Shown: positions 43,683 to 51,500 of the stretch, one piece after another | Layout of the letters: each line of letters begins with the position of its first letter | Numbering within the stretch: position 1 is the stretch's first letter | Assembly (NCBI GenBank): GCA_026692705.1 | Contig: JAPLOE010000124.1 | Location: 1-51,531, forward strand | Source of the DNA: Planctomycetota bacterium | GTDB lineage: Bacteria; Planctomycetota; UBA1135; GCA-002686595 | Reading direction: 5' to 3' | Length of the DNA: 51,531 nt | Position numbers and translations under genes: made by a program | Notes under the pieces: generated by a model | Databases searched by the model: none | What the model was told of the DNA's origin: nothing | The model's input: the letters and a program-made list of their open reading frames with translations, nothing else

Positions 43683-46568
43683 ATGACGCTGCTGAACAAT
43701 TCCCATCGCCGTCCCGCGCTCGGCGCGTACTTCTTCGCGGTTCTGCTCTCGACGAGCTTCGTCGCCTGCTCCGACGGTGACAACGGCGCGCAAGGACCGC
43801 AGGGTCCCGGCGGTCCGACGCCTCCGACGAGCACCCAGGTCGAGCCGGGTGACGAGACCCCGGGCATGGTGATCGATCTGCTGTCGCTCTCGGGCGGCTC
43901 GGGCCCCGGCGGCTCGTTCCGCGTCGGCGACCGCGTCGCGGTGCGCTTCACGCTCGAGAAGTCGAACGGCGACGCGTGGGACTTCAGCGAGCTCAACTAC
44001 GGCCGCATCATGATCAGCGGCCCGACCGACAACTACCAGCGCGTGATCCCCGAGAAGACCAACGTGCTCACGGCGTCGGTCGACAACGGCGACGGCAGCT
44101 GGACCTACACGTTCGCGGACGCGATCCCCGCCGTGTACGCGGCGCCCTACAACGACACCGCGAGTTTCGGCCCCGAGGACGGCGAGCTCACCGGTCAGTC
44201 GCTGCTCAACGGCACCTACTCGGTCGGTCTGTACTTCGGCTGGAACTTCACGGTCGAGGGCACGTCCTACCGGCTCTCCGACAACGCCGTGCAGGACTTC
44301 GTGATCGGCACCGGCGCGCTCGAGCCGCGCGAGGTCGTCGCGCAGGACAACTGCAACCAGTGCCACTCGAGCCTGCGCGCGCACGGCGAGCTGCGCCGCG
44401 ACGTCAAGCTGTGCGTGCTGTGCCACACCGCGGGCTCGGAAGACCGCAACAACGCCAACGTGGCGGGCGGCACCCCGGGCGTCTCGATGGACTTCCGCGT
44501 GATGGTCCACAAGATCCACAACGGCGCGCACCTCCCGAGCGTGCTCGGCGTGAGCACCAACCCCGACGGCTCGCGCAACTACGCCGCGACGGCGTCGCCC
44601 TACCAGGCGGTGGGCTTCGGCGACTCGATCATCGACTTCTCCGACATCAACTTCCCCGTCTGGCCGAGCCTGAACATCGCCATGCCGCGCGACCAGGGCT
44701 ACACCGCGCTCTCGACGCAGAACAAGCTGCTCGAGGACACGATGCGCTTCGGCGTCGTCGCCTGCGAGAAGTGCCACGGTGACCCCGACGGCGCCGGCCC
44801 GCTCACGGGCCCGGCCCAGGGCGACCTGTTCAAGGCCCAGCCGACGCGGCAGGCCTGCGGCGCGTGCCACGACGACATCGTCTGGGGTCGCCCGTACACG
44901 GCGAACGGCCAGACCATGGGCGCGCAGGCCGACAACGCCAACTGCAAGCTGTGCCACGACACGGCGGGCAACGCGCTCGCGGTCGAGGACGCGCACACCC
45001 ACCCGCTCTACGACGGCACGTTCAACGCCGGCCTCAACGCCGACATCTCGAGCGTGACGGAGTCGGGCACCAACAACGCCGACGGCACGATCGACGTGGG
45101 TGAGAAGGTCGCGATCACGTTCACCCTGACCGACGACGCCGGTACGGCGGTGAGCCCCTCGGTCTCGTCGACCTACAGCGTCGTGGTGTCGGGCCCGACC
45201 TCGAACATCAACGCGCTGCTCAGCACGTCGATCCCGCAGGCCAAGCTGCAGGGCTCGCAGCCCTACACGGTCAACCTGCCGCAGCTGAACATCCTCGAGT
45301 ACGTCGGGGACGCCACGGGTGGCATCGGTGACGTGTTCACGAGCGCGATGACGCCGCACTGGAACATCAGCGGCGCGACGACGACGGTGTTCGCGCGGAC
45401 CGGCACGACCGGCGGCGCGAGCGTGCTCTCGAGCGCGGCCGGCGCACTGTCGAACTACATCGACGTCGCCAGCGCGACGAACTTCGCCAAGGACGACTAC
45501 CTCGTGATCGAGGACGGCGTCGTGGGCAAGGAAGAGTACCTCCGCATCCAGTGGGTCGACGGCAACCGCCTGTGGTTCGGTGCGCTCGGCACGACCTACC
45601 AGCCCGGCACGCGCGTCGCGCACGCCGCGGGCGCCGCGGTGGCGGAAGTGCAGCTCACCACCAAGGCCGTGACGGTCGACTACACGCTGAACGCGACGAC
45701 GGGCCAGGTCACGGAAGTGACCGACTTCGGCGCGGGCAACGCGGTGCTCGTCAGCTACACGACCGACTTCGTGATGCCGGCGGTCTACCCGCTGAGCTTC
45801 AACGCCGGTCCGACGGTCGACGAGACCTCGGGCGAGTGGACGGGCAAGTCGATCGTCGACGGCACGTACATGGTCGGCATCTGGGGCGCGCGCACGCTGA
45901 CGCTCAACCTCTTCGGCGAGAGCAACAGCTACCGCGGCACGTCCTTCACGTCGGCGAAGAACTTCCTGGTCGGCTCGGCCGCCACGGAAGTGCCCTACGG
46001 CGCGGTGCCGGACGCCAACTCCTGCTACCAGTGCCACAGCGACATGCTGTTCCACGGTGGTGGCCGCCGCGGCTTCGACGCGTGCATCCTCTGCCACGGT
46101 GCCTCCGGCGCCGAGGACCGCCCGCGCATGGTCGCCCCGAACGCGCCCGAGACCGCCGGCGTCGCGATCTCGTTCCGCCAGATGCTCCACAAGATCCACA
46201 TGGGTGAGGAGCTCGCCAACGCGTCGACCTACACGGTCAACGGCTTCAGCTCCAACGCGTACCCCAACAACTTCACGTCGTACCAGTACGGCGAGGTCGT
46301 GTTCCCGGCGCTGCCGGGTGCGGCCGCCAACTGCACCATGTGCCACGGCGCGAGCGAGCTGTGGAAGGCGCCCGCCGACCGCAACCACCCGACCGCGCAG
46401 ACGCTGCCGGTGCGCGAGTGGGGCAACACGTGCGGCGCCTGCCACGACTCCAACTCCGCCCAGGCGCACATCGCTGTGCAGACCTCGGGCTCGGGCTTCG
46501 AGTCCTGCGCGGTCTGCCACGGCGAAGGCAAGGACTGGGCGGTCGAGAAGATGCACAAGACCTACTAG
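43683..46568 (+). CDS. OmcA/MtrC-family decahaem outer-surface cytochrome
   Basis: 961 residues. The ATG at 43683, with GGAGG 10 bases upstream, was chosen over an in-frame TTG upstream. The N-terminus is a lipoprotein-like signal (STSFVACSD) followed by a gly/pro collagen-like stretch (GAQGPQGPGGP), typical of the family. Ten CXXCH motifs form two groups of five: CNQCH, CVLCH, CEKCH, CGACH, CKLCH at ~224-420, and CYQCH, CILCH, CTMCH, CGACH, CAVCH at ~780-945. Beta-rich domains lie before each group (residues ~55-215 and ~440-770), giving the split-domain plan of MtrC and OmcA. Conserved MVHKIHNGAH and MLHKIHMGEE segments follow the second haem in each half. Likely terminal reductase to minerals or electrodes at the cell surface. 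Confidence 0.88.
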   Translation: MTLLNNSHRRPALGAYFFAVLLSTSFVACSDGDNGAQGPQGPGGPTPPTSTQVEPGDETPGMVIDLLSLSGGSGPGGSFRVGDRVAVRFTLEKSNGDAWDFSELNYGRIMISGPTDNYQRVIPEKTNVLTASVDNGDGSWTYTFADAIPAVYAAPYNDTASFGPEDGELTGQSLLNGTYSVGLYFGWNFTVEGTSYRLSDNAVQDFVIGTGALEPREVVAQDNCNQCHSSLRAHGELRRDVKLCVLCHTAGSEDRNNANVAGGTPGVSMDFRVMVHKIHNGAHLPSVLGVSTNPDGSRNYAATASPYQAVGFGDSIIDFSDINFPVWPSLNIAMPRDQGYTALSTQNKLLEDTMRFGVVACEKCHGDPDGAGPLTGPAQGDLFKAQPTRQACGACHDDIVWGRPYTANGQTMGAQADNANCKLCHDTAGNALAVEDAHTHPLYDGTFNAGLNADISSVTESGTNNADGTIDVGEKVAITFTLTDDAGTAVSPSVSSTYSVVVSGPTSNINALLSTSIPQAKLQGSQPYTVNLPQLNILEYVGDATGGIGDVFTSAMTPHWNISGATTTVFARTGTTGGASVLSSAAGALSNYIDVASATNFAKDDYLVIEDGVVGKEEYLRIQWVDGNRLWFGALGTTYQPGTRVAHAAGAAVAEVQLTTKAVTVDYTLNATTGQVTEVTDFGAGNAVLVSYTTDFVMPAVYPLSFNAGPTVDETSGEWTGKSIVDGTYMVGIWGARTLTLNLFGESNSYRGTSFTSAKNFLVGSAATEVPYGAVPDANSCYQCHSDMLFHGGGRRGFDACILCHGASGAEDRPRMVAPNAPETAGVAISFRQMLHKIHMGEELANASTYTVNGFSSNAYPNNFTSYQYGEVVFPALPGAAANCTMCHGASELWKAPADRNHPTAQTLPVREWGNTCGACHDSNSAQAHIAVQTSGSGFESCAVCHGEGKDWAVEKMHKTY

Positions 46569-46581
46569 CGGCTTGCGCCTT

Positions 46582-46649
46582 CGCGGGCGCGGGCGGCTCC
46601 TACGCACTTCAGCGCAGCGTGGAGAGCCGACCGCGCCCGCGGTGTTTTT
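46582..46649 (+). terminator. Intrinsic terminator after the decahaem gene
   Basis: An 18-base stem with one mismatch (46582-46599 against 46624-46641), loop of 24 bases, followed by TTTTT at 46645-46649. The strongest intrinsic terminator in the window. Confidence 0.8.
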
Positions 46650-46745
46650 CGCGTGGCCTCGAAGGCCGCGCGTGGGCGTGGTGGGGGACAGCGCGCAGTC
46701 AGCCCGTGGAACCTGCGCAGTTCGGCCCAGCGCCCGCATTTCCGG

Positions 46746-46761
46746 CGGCACGTAGCTTGCC
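46746..46761 (+). promoter_or_regulatory. Sigma-54 (-24/-12) promoter, near-consensus
   Basis: CGGCACGTAGCTTGCC matches TGGCACG-N4-TTGC in all but the first base, with the last position (C instead of A/T) also different. It ends 49 bases before the ATG of the membrane-protein gene at 46810. Transcription would start near 46771, so a GTG at 46771 cannot be the translation start. It is well placed to be activated by the NtrC-type regulator encoded at 39352-40770, perhaps from a distant upstream site. Confidence 0.75.
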
Positions 46762-46809
46762 ACTCGTTCGGTGGGCCACCCCCAGCGAACCCCCAACCTC
46801 CCCCTCGCC

Positions 46810-47652
46810 ATGGAACGCACCCTCAGCTTCAACGAGATCCGCCGCGCGCTCGCAGGCTTCGACGAGCCGCGTTCGGTGGCCGCCTTCGAGCGCCGCGCGC
46901 GCGCCGAGATGGCCGTGCTGTGTGGCATCGCGGGGATTGCGCTGCTGAGCGTGCTGCTCTCGCTGCGGTCGATGCGGGACCTGCCGGAAGGCTCGGAAAT
47001 CGCGTTTGCGGCGGCTCCGGCGGTCGAGCTCACGCTCGTCGGCGAACGCCGCGAGGCTCCGCAGGAAGCGTTCGCGAACCTTGCCAGCGCGCCGGTGAGC
47101 GCCGAGCGCGAAGTGGCCAGCGAGAGCGAAGTTGAAGCGCTCGAGCCCGCGCCGCTCGCCCGACCCGCGAAGGTCCAAGCGGCCGACGCGCGCGGCGAAG
47201 CGAGCTGGTTCGCGGAATATTCCGCGGTGGCGAGTGCGGAAGAACTCGCACTTGCGCTCAATGCGGCCTTCGGGAGCGCCGGAACCGACGCCCAGCGCCT
47301 GGCGGCGCTGCGAGTTTCCTACGAACGCGAACTTCCCGGCACCTCCGCGCTGTTCGAGCGCGCGGCCGGGTTCGGCGAGCCGGTCGGCCACGCGGCCGTG
47401 GCTTGGCTCGAGCGCCGTGCGTCGCGCGAGGCGCGCGCCCGCGAGCTGCTCGAGTCGCTGACCCTCTCGTCCACGCTGCGCGACGAGACCCGCGCGGCGA
47501 GCGCCCGTGCGCTGATCGCCTCGGTCGACGACGGAGAGGCCGCGCGGATCGTGGCGCGCCTCGGTCGCGACCGTTCGGACCTCGTCTACGAGAACGCGCG
47601 CGCGGCGCTTGCCGACCGCACGCGGGAACGCGCCCACGAGGAACTGCGCTAG
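46810..47652 (+). CDS. Single-pass membrane protein of unknown function
   Basis: 280 residues from the ATG at 46810; there is no Shine-Dalgarno but a C-rich leader. A cytoplasmic N-terminal ~35 residues precede one membrane helix (VLCGIAGIALLSVLLSL). A low-complexity glu/ala/pro-rich linker follows, then a helical alpha-solenoid-like domain (residues ~140-280; repeated ALRVSYERELP, RALIASVDDGE segments) that looks like HEAT-type repeats. No cysteine or haem motif is present except one Cys in the helix. It is the first gene after the sigma-54 promoter, preceding the tetrahaem cytochrome by 76 bases, so a role in assembly or anchoring of the electron-transfer proteins is plausible. No family was recognised. 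Confidence 0.7.
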   Translation: MERTLSFNEIRRALAGFDEPRSVAAFERRARAEMAVLCGIAGIALLSVLLSLRSMRDLPEGSEIAFAAAPAVELTLVGERREAPQEAFANLASAPVSAEREVASESEVEALEPAPLARPAKVQAADARGEASWFAEYSAVASAEELALALNAAFGSAGTDAQRLAALRVSYERELPGTSALFERAAGFGEPVGHAAVAWLERRASREARARELLESLTLSSTLRDETRAASARALIASVDDGEAARIVARLGRDRSDLVYENARAALADRTRERAHEELR

Positions 47653-47728
47653 ACCTCCACGATCTCGGGAGCGCGCCCGGCAAGGCGCTCTCCCGCGGAA
47701 CACCCAACATCCAATTCGGAGACCCAGG

Positions 47729-48433
47729 ATGAAGAACTCGAAGCTCGGTTTGACCCGCATCTGCCTTGCAGCGGCCGTCGCACTCGTCGGCTTTGCCGTC
47801 GTCGGACTGTCGTCGGACGGCAGCGCGGCCCAACCGGCCCAGGCCAAGGTCAACAAGTACGTCGGTGCGGCGAAGTGCAAGAACTGCCACAGCTCCGCGG
47901 AGACCGGTGACCAGCACGGCACGTGGGCGAAGATGAAGCACAGCCACGCCTTCGAGGCGCTGGGGACCGAGGAAGCGAAGAAGCTCGGCGCCGAGAAGGG
48001 CGTCACCGATCCGCAGAAGGACGACAAGTGCCTGAAGTGCCACATCACGGGCTTCGGCGTGCCGGCCGAGCAGCTCGACAAGAAGTTCGACACCAAGCTC
48101 GGCGTGCAGTGCGAGTCCTGCCACGGCCCGGGCGAGGCGCACATGAAGGCGCGCATGCAGGCCGCCGCGAGCGAGGACCCGGCGAAGAAGGCCCTCGGCG
48201 AGGGCGAGATCATCGGCAAGCCCGAGCAGAAGCTGTGCGTGACCTGCCACAACACGGAAAGCCCGAGCTACAAGCCGTTCTGCTACTACAAGCGCGTCGC
48301 CGAGACCCGCCACCTGAACCCCAAGAAGGAACGCAGCGAGGCGGACAAGAAGGCGCTCGCCAAGAAGTGCGGCTGCGCCGACAAGTGCCCGACGCCCGAG
48401 TGCGCCGACGGCAAGTGCGGCATCGACGGCTAG
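47729..48433 (+). CDS. Tetrahaem c-type cytochrome with cysteine-rich tail
   Basis: 234 residues. Ribosome site GGAG lies 8 bases before the ATG. A signal peptide ends near SSDGSAAQ. Four CXXCH motifs (CKNCH, CLKCH, CESCH, CVTCH) fall at about residues 50-175. The KNCHSS and ESCHGPGEAH segments resemble the cytochrome c554/NrfB-like periplasmic carriers. After the last haem there is a FCYYKR segment, a lysine-rich helix and a tail with five cysteines (KCGCADKCPTPECADGKCG) that has no haem spacing and could bind a metal or form disulfides. It probably shuttles electrons between the Rieske/b complex and the outer-membrane conduit. Confidence 0.8.
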   Translation: MKNSKLGLTRICLAAAVALVGFAVVGLSSDGSAAQPAQAKVNKYVGAAKCKNCHSSAETGDQHGTWAKMKHSHAFEALGTEEAKKLGAEKGVTDPQKDDKCLKCHITGFGVPAEQLDKKFDTKLGVQCESCHGPGEAHMKARMQAAASEDPAKKALGEGEIIGKPEQKLCVTCHNTESPSYKPFCYYKRVAETRHLNPKKERSEADKKALAKKCGCADKCPTPECADGKCGIDG

Positions 48434-48477
48434 TCGCAGGAATCGGGGCCGGTTCCGGCCTCGCATCGAAGTGATCC

Positions 48478-48510
48478 AGCCGGGCGCTCGGAGCGTCCGA
48501 GCGCCCGGCT
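48478..48510 (+). terminator. Perfect 14-bp hairpin after tetrahaem gene
   Basis: AGCCGGGCGCTCGG and its exact complement around a 5-base loop, 45 bases past the stop. No T-tract follows. It may terminate or attenuate transcription before the Rieske gene. Confidence 0.55.
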
Positions 48511-48547
48511 GGCGTCGTCAACCCCAAGCTCCTCACCCCACCTCGCC

Positions 48548-49198
48548 ATGATCCTCGTTCTCGATCCCAAGGCTCCGCAGGAAATGGTCGACTCCGTGGT
48601 GCGCATCGTGACGCAGCTCGGATGGAAGACCGAGGTCTCGCGCGGCGACGACCAGACCGTGATCGGCCTGTCGGGCGACGGTGATCCCGAGGCGCTCGAC
48701 AAGGCGCTGGCCGAGCGCGGGGACATCGACATCGTGCCGATCCTCACGCGCCAGCAGTACCAGCGCCTGCGCATCCGACGGCGCATGATGACCGGCCTCG
48801 TCGGTGGGCTCGGTTTGCTCACGGCGATGGGAGCCGCGGCGCCGGTCGCCGGCTTCCTGCTGCCGCCCAAGGGCATGCTCGGCGAGCGCGACCTCGTCAA
48901 GGTCGGCACTGCGCAGGAGATGGGCGAGCGCGCGTCGAAGCCGATCACGCTGTTCGGCCGCACGATGCTCCTGATCCGCGGCGCCAACGGGCGCTTCTAC
49001 GCGACCAGCGCGATCTGCACGCACATGAGCGTGTGCCACCTCGAGTGGAAGGAAGAGCGCAACCTGCTCGTCTGCCCCTGCCACGGCGGCGAGTTCGACG
49101 TGTACGGCAACGTGGTCAAGGGCCCGCCGTCCGTTCCGCTGCAGACCTTCCCGGTCGAGGTCTCCGGCGACGACCTGTTACTGCGGCGGGAGGTCTGA
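48548..49198 (+). CDS. Rieske iron-sulfur protein with N-terminal ferredoxin-like (DAHP-synthase-type) domain
   Basis: 216 residues. Residues ~1-75 resemble the ferredoxin-like N-terminal domain of DAHP synthases (MILVLDPKAP, VSRGDDQTVIGL). A membrane helix follows (~80-105; GLVGGLGLLTAMGAAAPVAG). The Rieske domain (~110-216) has ligands C157 and H159 in CTHMSVC and C176 and H179 in CPCHGG. The disulfide cysteine in the first loop is at +6 rather than +5 from C157, one residue longer than CTHLGC. It is the first gene of the b-complex run and lies 3 bases before the cytochrome b gene. It probably accepts electrons from quinol at the outer face of the inner membrane. Confidence 0.87.
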   Translation: MILVLDPKAPQEMVDSVVRIVTQLGWKTEVSRGDDQTVIGLSGDGDPEALDKALAERGDIDIVPILTRQQYQRLRIRRRMMTGLVGGLGLLTAMGAAAPVAGFLLPPKGMLGERDLVKVGTAQEMGERASKPITLFGRTMLLIRGANGRFYATSAICTHMSVCHLEWKEERNLLVCPCHGGEFDVYGNVVKGPPSVPLQTFPVEVSGDDLLLRREV

Positions 49199-49201
49199 GC
49201 C

Positions 49202-49837
49202 ATGGCCGAGCACGAGCAAGGCATCCCCGACATGCTGAAGGCGGCGCTGCGCTCGCCGATTCCGCACGAGCTGCGCGGCGACCTCGGACTGGGCGCGCTC
49301 GTGATCGCGCTGTTCCTGCTGCAGGTCTTCACCGGCATCCTGATGTCGCTGTACTACCAGCCGTCGCCGGACGCCGTCGCGGAGAGCGTGCAGTACATCA
49401 TGCGCGACGTGAGCTGGGGCTGGCTCGTGCGCGGGCTGCACCACTGGTCGTCGTCGGCGCTGATCGTCGCCTGCCTCGTGCACCTCGCGCGCGCGGTGCT
49501 GGCGGCGCGCTACCGCGGCCGCGCGTGGTACTGGTACCTCGGCGTGCTCGCGACGATGCTCGTGATCCTCTCGGCCTTCACGGGCGAGCTGCTCACCTGG
49601 GACAACGACGCCTACTGGCGCGTGCGCGCGATCCTCGCCGACGTCGAGACGATTCCGCTGGTCGGCCCCGAGCTCGCGGCCATCGTGCGCGGCGGCTCGG
49701 AGGTCAGTGCGACCACGCTCAGCCGCACGTACTCCGCGCACTCGCTGTTCGTGCCGTGGATGGTGTGGATGCTCCTGATCTCGAGCTTCGGTCTCATCGT
49801 GCGCGACGTGCGTCGCGGGAAGGCAGGCGGCTCATGA
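49202..49837 (+). CDS. Cytochrome b6-like protein, one haem ligand missing
   Basis: 211 residues with four membrane helices, the b6-type N-terminal half of cytochrome b. GGGAGG lies about 9 bases upstream of the ATG. Helix B holds GLHHWSSSALIVACLVH with H80 and H94 spaced 14 apart. The cd-region contains FTGELLTWD, matching the Qo-site GYSLPWD pattern, and the following segment PLVGPELAAIVRGGSEV is typical of the family. Helix D has H180 (SAHSLFVPWMV), but the partner normally 14-15 residues later is Ser194/Ser195, so the inner haem would lack one axial histidine. The C-terminal half with PEWY is absent. Confidence 0.87.
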   Translation: MAEHEQGIPDMLKAALRSPIPHELRGDLGLGALVIALFLLQVFTGILMSLYYQPSPDAVAESVQYIMRDVSWGWLVRGLHHWSSSALIVACLVHLARAVLAARYRGRAWYWYLGVLATMLVILSAFTGELLTWDNDAYWRVRAILADVETIPLVGPELAAIVRGGSEVSATTLSRTYSAHSLFVPWMVWMLLISSFGLIVRDVRRGKAGGS

Positions 49838-50250
49838 TCGTCGTGCTCGAGCGGGGCGCGAGTCCCGAGCAGGTCGAGGAAGTCGCGAGCAAGCTGCGGG
49901 CCCGCGGGCTCGAGGTGCGCGCGCTGCGCGCCGGCGGCAAGCCGGTGCTGCACGTGACGGCCGGAGCGGGTCGCAAGGCGCGCAAGGTGCTGCGCGACGA
50001 TCCCGTCGAGGGACTCGTGGCGATGGACGGCCCGCGCATCCGGCGCGAGGGCCATCGGCTGTTCCCGTTCCACGTCCTCAACTGGTCGGCGTGGTGGATC
50101 CTCGTGCTGGGCGCGATCGTGCTGCTCGCGGGCCAGTTCCCCACCGGCGTCGGGCGCCTGATCGACCCCGGCTCGCGCGCCCCGGTGCTCGGAGCGGTCG
50201 CCGTGTTCGTGGCCGTGCTCGCGTGGCTCGCCTTCAAGGAGCTGCCGTGA
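49834..50250 (+). CDS. Small membrane subunit with ferredoxin-like domain, possible subunit IV remnant
   Basis: 138 residues; the ATG overlaps the cytochrome b stop by 4 bases. Residues 1-~70 repeat the ferredoxin-like pattern of the Rieske N-terminus (MIVVLERGASPEQVEEV). Two membrane helices follow (~85-105 and ~113-134). LFPFHVLNWSAWW resembles the entry of cytochrome b/subunit IV C-terminal halves, but the PEWY quinone-site motif is absent. It may be a shortened subunit IV that completes the b-type complex. No known family was recognised beyond that. Confidence 0.6.
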   Translation: MIVVLERGASPEQVEEVASKLRARGLEVRALRAGGKPVLHVTAGAGRKARKVLRDDPVEGLVAMDGPRIRREGHRLFPFHVLNWSAWWILVLGAIVLLAGQFPTGVGRLIDPGSRAPVLGAVAVFVAVLAWLAFKELP

Positions 50251-51500
50251 TGCTGCGCAATCTCGTTCTCCTCGTCGCCGCTGCGCTCGCGCCGCGTGCG
50301 CTCGCCTTCCAGGCGCCGACGGCCCAGCCCCGCACGGCGAACTGCATCACTTGCCACGGTGCGCAGGAGCTGCAGGCGCGCGTGAGCGTGCACACGCGCG
50401 CCAACGTCGACTGCATCACCTGCCACGGCGGGAATCCCGGCGAAATCGACGTCGCGCGCGCGCACGGCGCGCAGATGCGCTCGCTGAAGGACCCGCGCCA
50501 GGCCGTCGACACGTGTGGCACGTGCCACTCCGACGTCGACCGCCTGCGCAACTTCGGGCTCCGCACCGACCAGCTCTCGCTGTACTGGACGAGCCAGCAC
50601 GGCGCGCAGCTCGCGCTCAAGAACGACGCCAACGTCGCGACCTGCGTCTCCTGCCACGGCAGCCACGGCGTGCTCGCGCCGTCCGATCCGCTCTCGCCCG
50701 TGCATCCGCAGAAGCAGGTCGAGACCTGCGGGCGCTGCCACGGCGACGAGAAGCTGATGGCGCAATACGGGCTGCCGGCGACGCAGCCGGAAGCGTACCG
50801 CGGCTCGGTGCACGGTCAGGCGCTGCTCGACGACGCTCACCCGGCCGCACCTTCGTGCACGGACTGCCACGGCTCGCACGGGGCGCTGCCGCCGCGTGTC
50901 GGCGAGGTCGAGCAGGTCTGCGGCCAGTGCCACTCGGTCGTGCAGGACTACTACGACAGGAGCCCGCACGCGAAGGCGACGGGCGCGACGGGTTCGGTGC
51001 AGTGCACGGCCTGCCACTCCAACCACGGCGTGCAGAAGCCGACGATCGAGCGCTTCACCGGCGACGCCGAAGGCCACTGCGGCGCGTGCCACACGGAGCC
51101 CGACGACAAGGCGCTGGCGGTCGGCCGCACGCTGCACGACGACGTCCAGAAGCTCGTCAGCACGATCCACGACGCCGAGCTCGCGGTCGACAAGGCCGGC
51201 GAGCGGGGCCTGTTCCTCGGCATCGAGCGCGGGTACCTCGACGACGCGCGCGGGCTGCTCGTGCGCGCGCGCACGATGACGCACACGCTCGATCCCGCGG
51301 CGCTCGATGAGGTGCTCAACCGCGGCCAGGGCATGGTCAACAAGACGCTCGAGGATCTCGCGACGAAGAACCGCATCTTCCGCGACCGCAAGATCTTCAC
51401 GGCGATCTTCTTCGCGGTGTCCTTGGCGTTCGCGATCGCGCTCGCGATGCACGCGCGCGAGCTCGCCGGACGCCGCAAGCGACTGGGGAGGACGCAATGA
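50250..51500 (+). CDS. Membrane-anchored nonahaem c-type cytochrome
   Basis: 416 residues; the ATG overlaps the previous stop by one base. A signal peptide ends near RALAFQA. Nine CXXCH motifs (CITCH, CITCH, CGTCH, CVSCH, CGRCH, CTDCH, CGQCH, CTACH, CGACH) span residues ~32-290, each followed by HG- or NHG-type distal-ligand segments (CHGSHGV, CHSNHGV). A helical region and one membrane helix (IFTAIFFAVSLAFAIALAM) follow near the C-terminus, leaving a short basic tail. The pattern resembles the multihaem subunits of Geobacter Cbc-type and other alternative quinol-oxidising complexes. It probably takes electrons from the Rieske/b subunits to periplasmic carriers. Confidence 0.85.
   Translation: MLRNLVLLVAAALAPRALAFQAPTAQPRTANCITCHGAQELQARVSVHTRANVDCITCHGGNPGEIDVARAHGAQMRSLKDPRQAVDTCGTCHSDVDRLRNFGLRTDQLSLYWTSQHGAQLALKNDANVATCVSCHGSHGVLAPSDPLSPVHPQKQVETCGRCHGDEKLMAQYGLPATQPEAYRGSVHGQALLDDAHPAAPSCTDCHGSHGALPPRVGEVEQVCGQCHSVVQDYYDRSPHAKATGATGSVQCTACHSNHGVQKPTIERFTGDAEGHCGACHTEPDDKALAVGRTLHDDVQKLVSTIHDAELAVDKAGERGLFLGIERGYLDDARGLLVRARTMTHTLDPAALDEVLNRGQGMVNKTLEDLATKNRIFRDRKIFTAIFFAVSLAFAIALAMHARELAGRRKRLGRTQ

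Noticed and set aside
47670-47697. Hairpin between the 46810 gene and the tetrahaem gene as a terminator
   Set aside because: The stem has a 2-base bulge and no T-tract, so it may not stop transcription. The two genes were treated as possibly co-transcribed.
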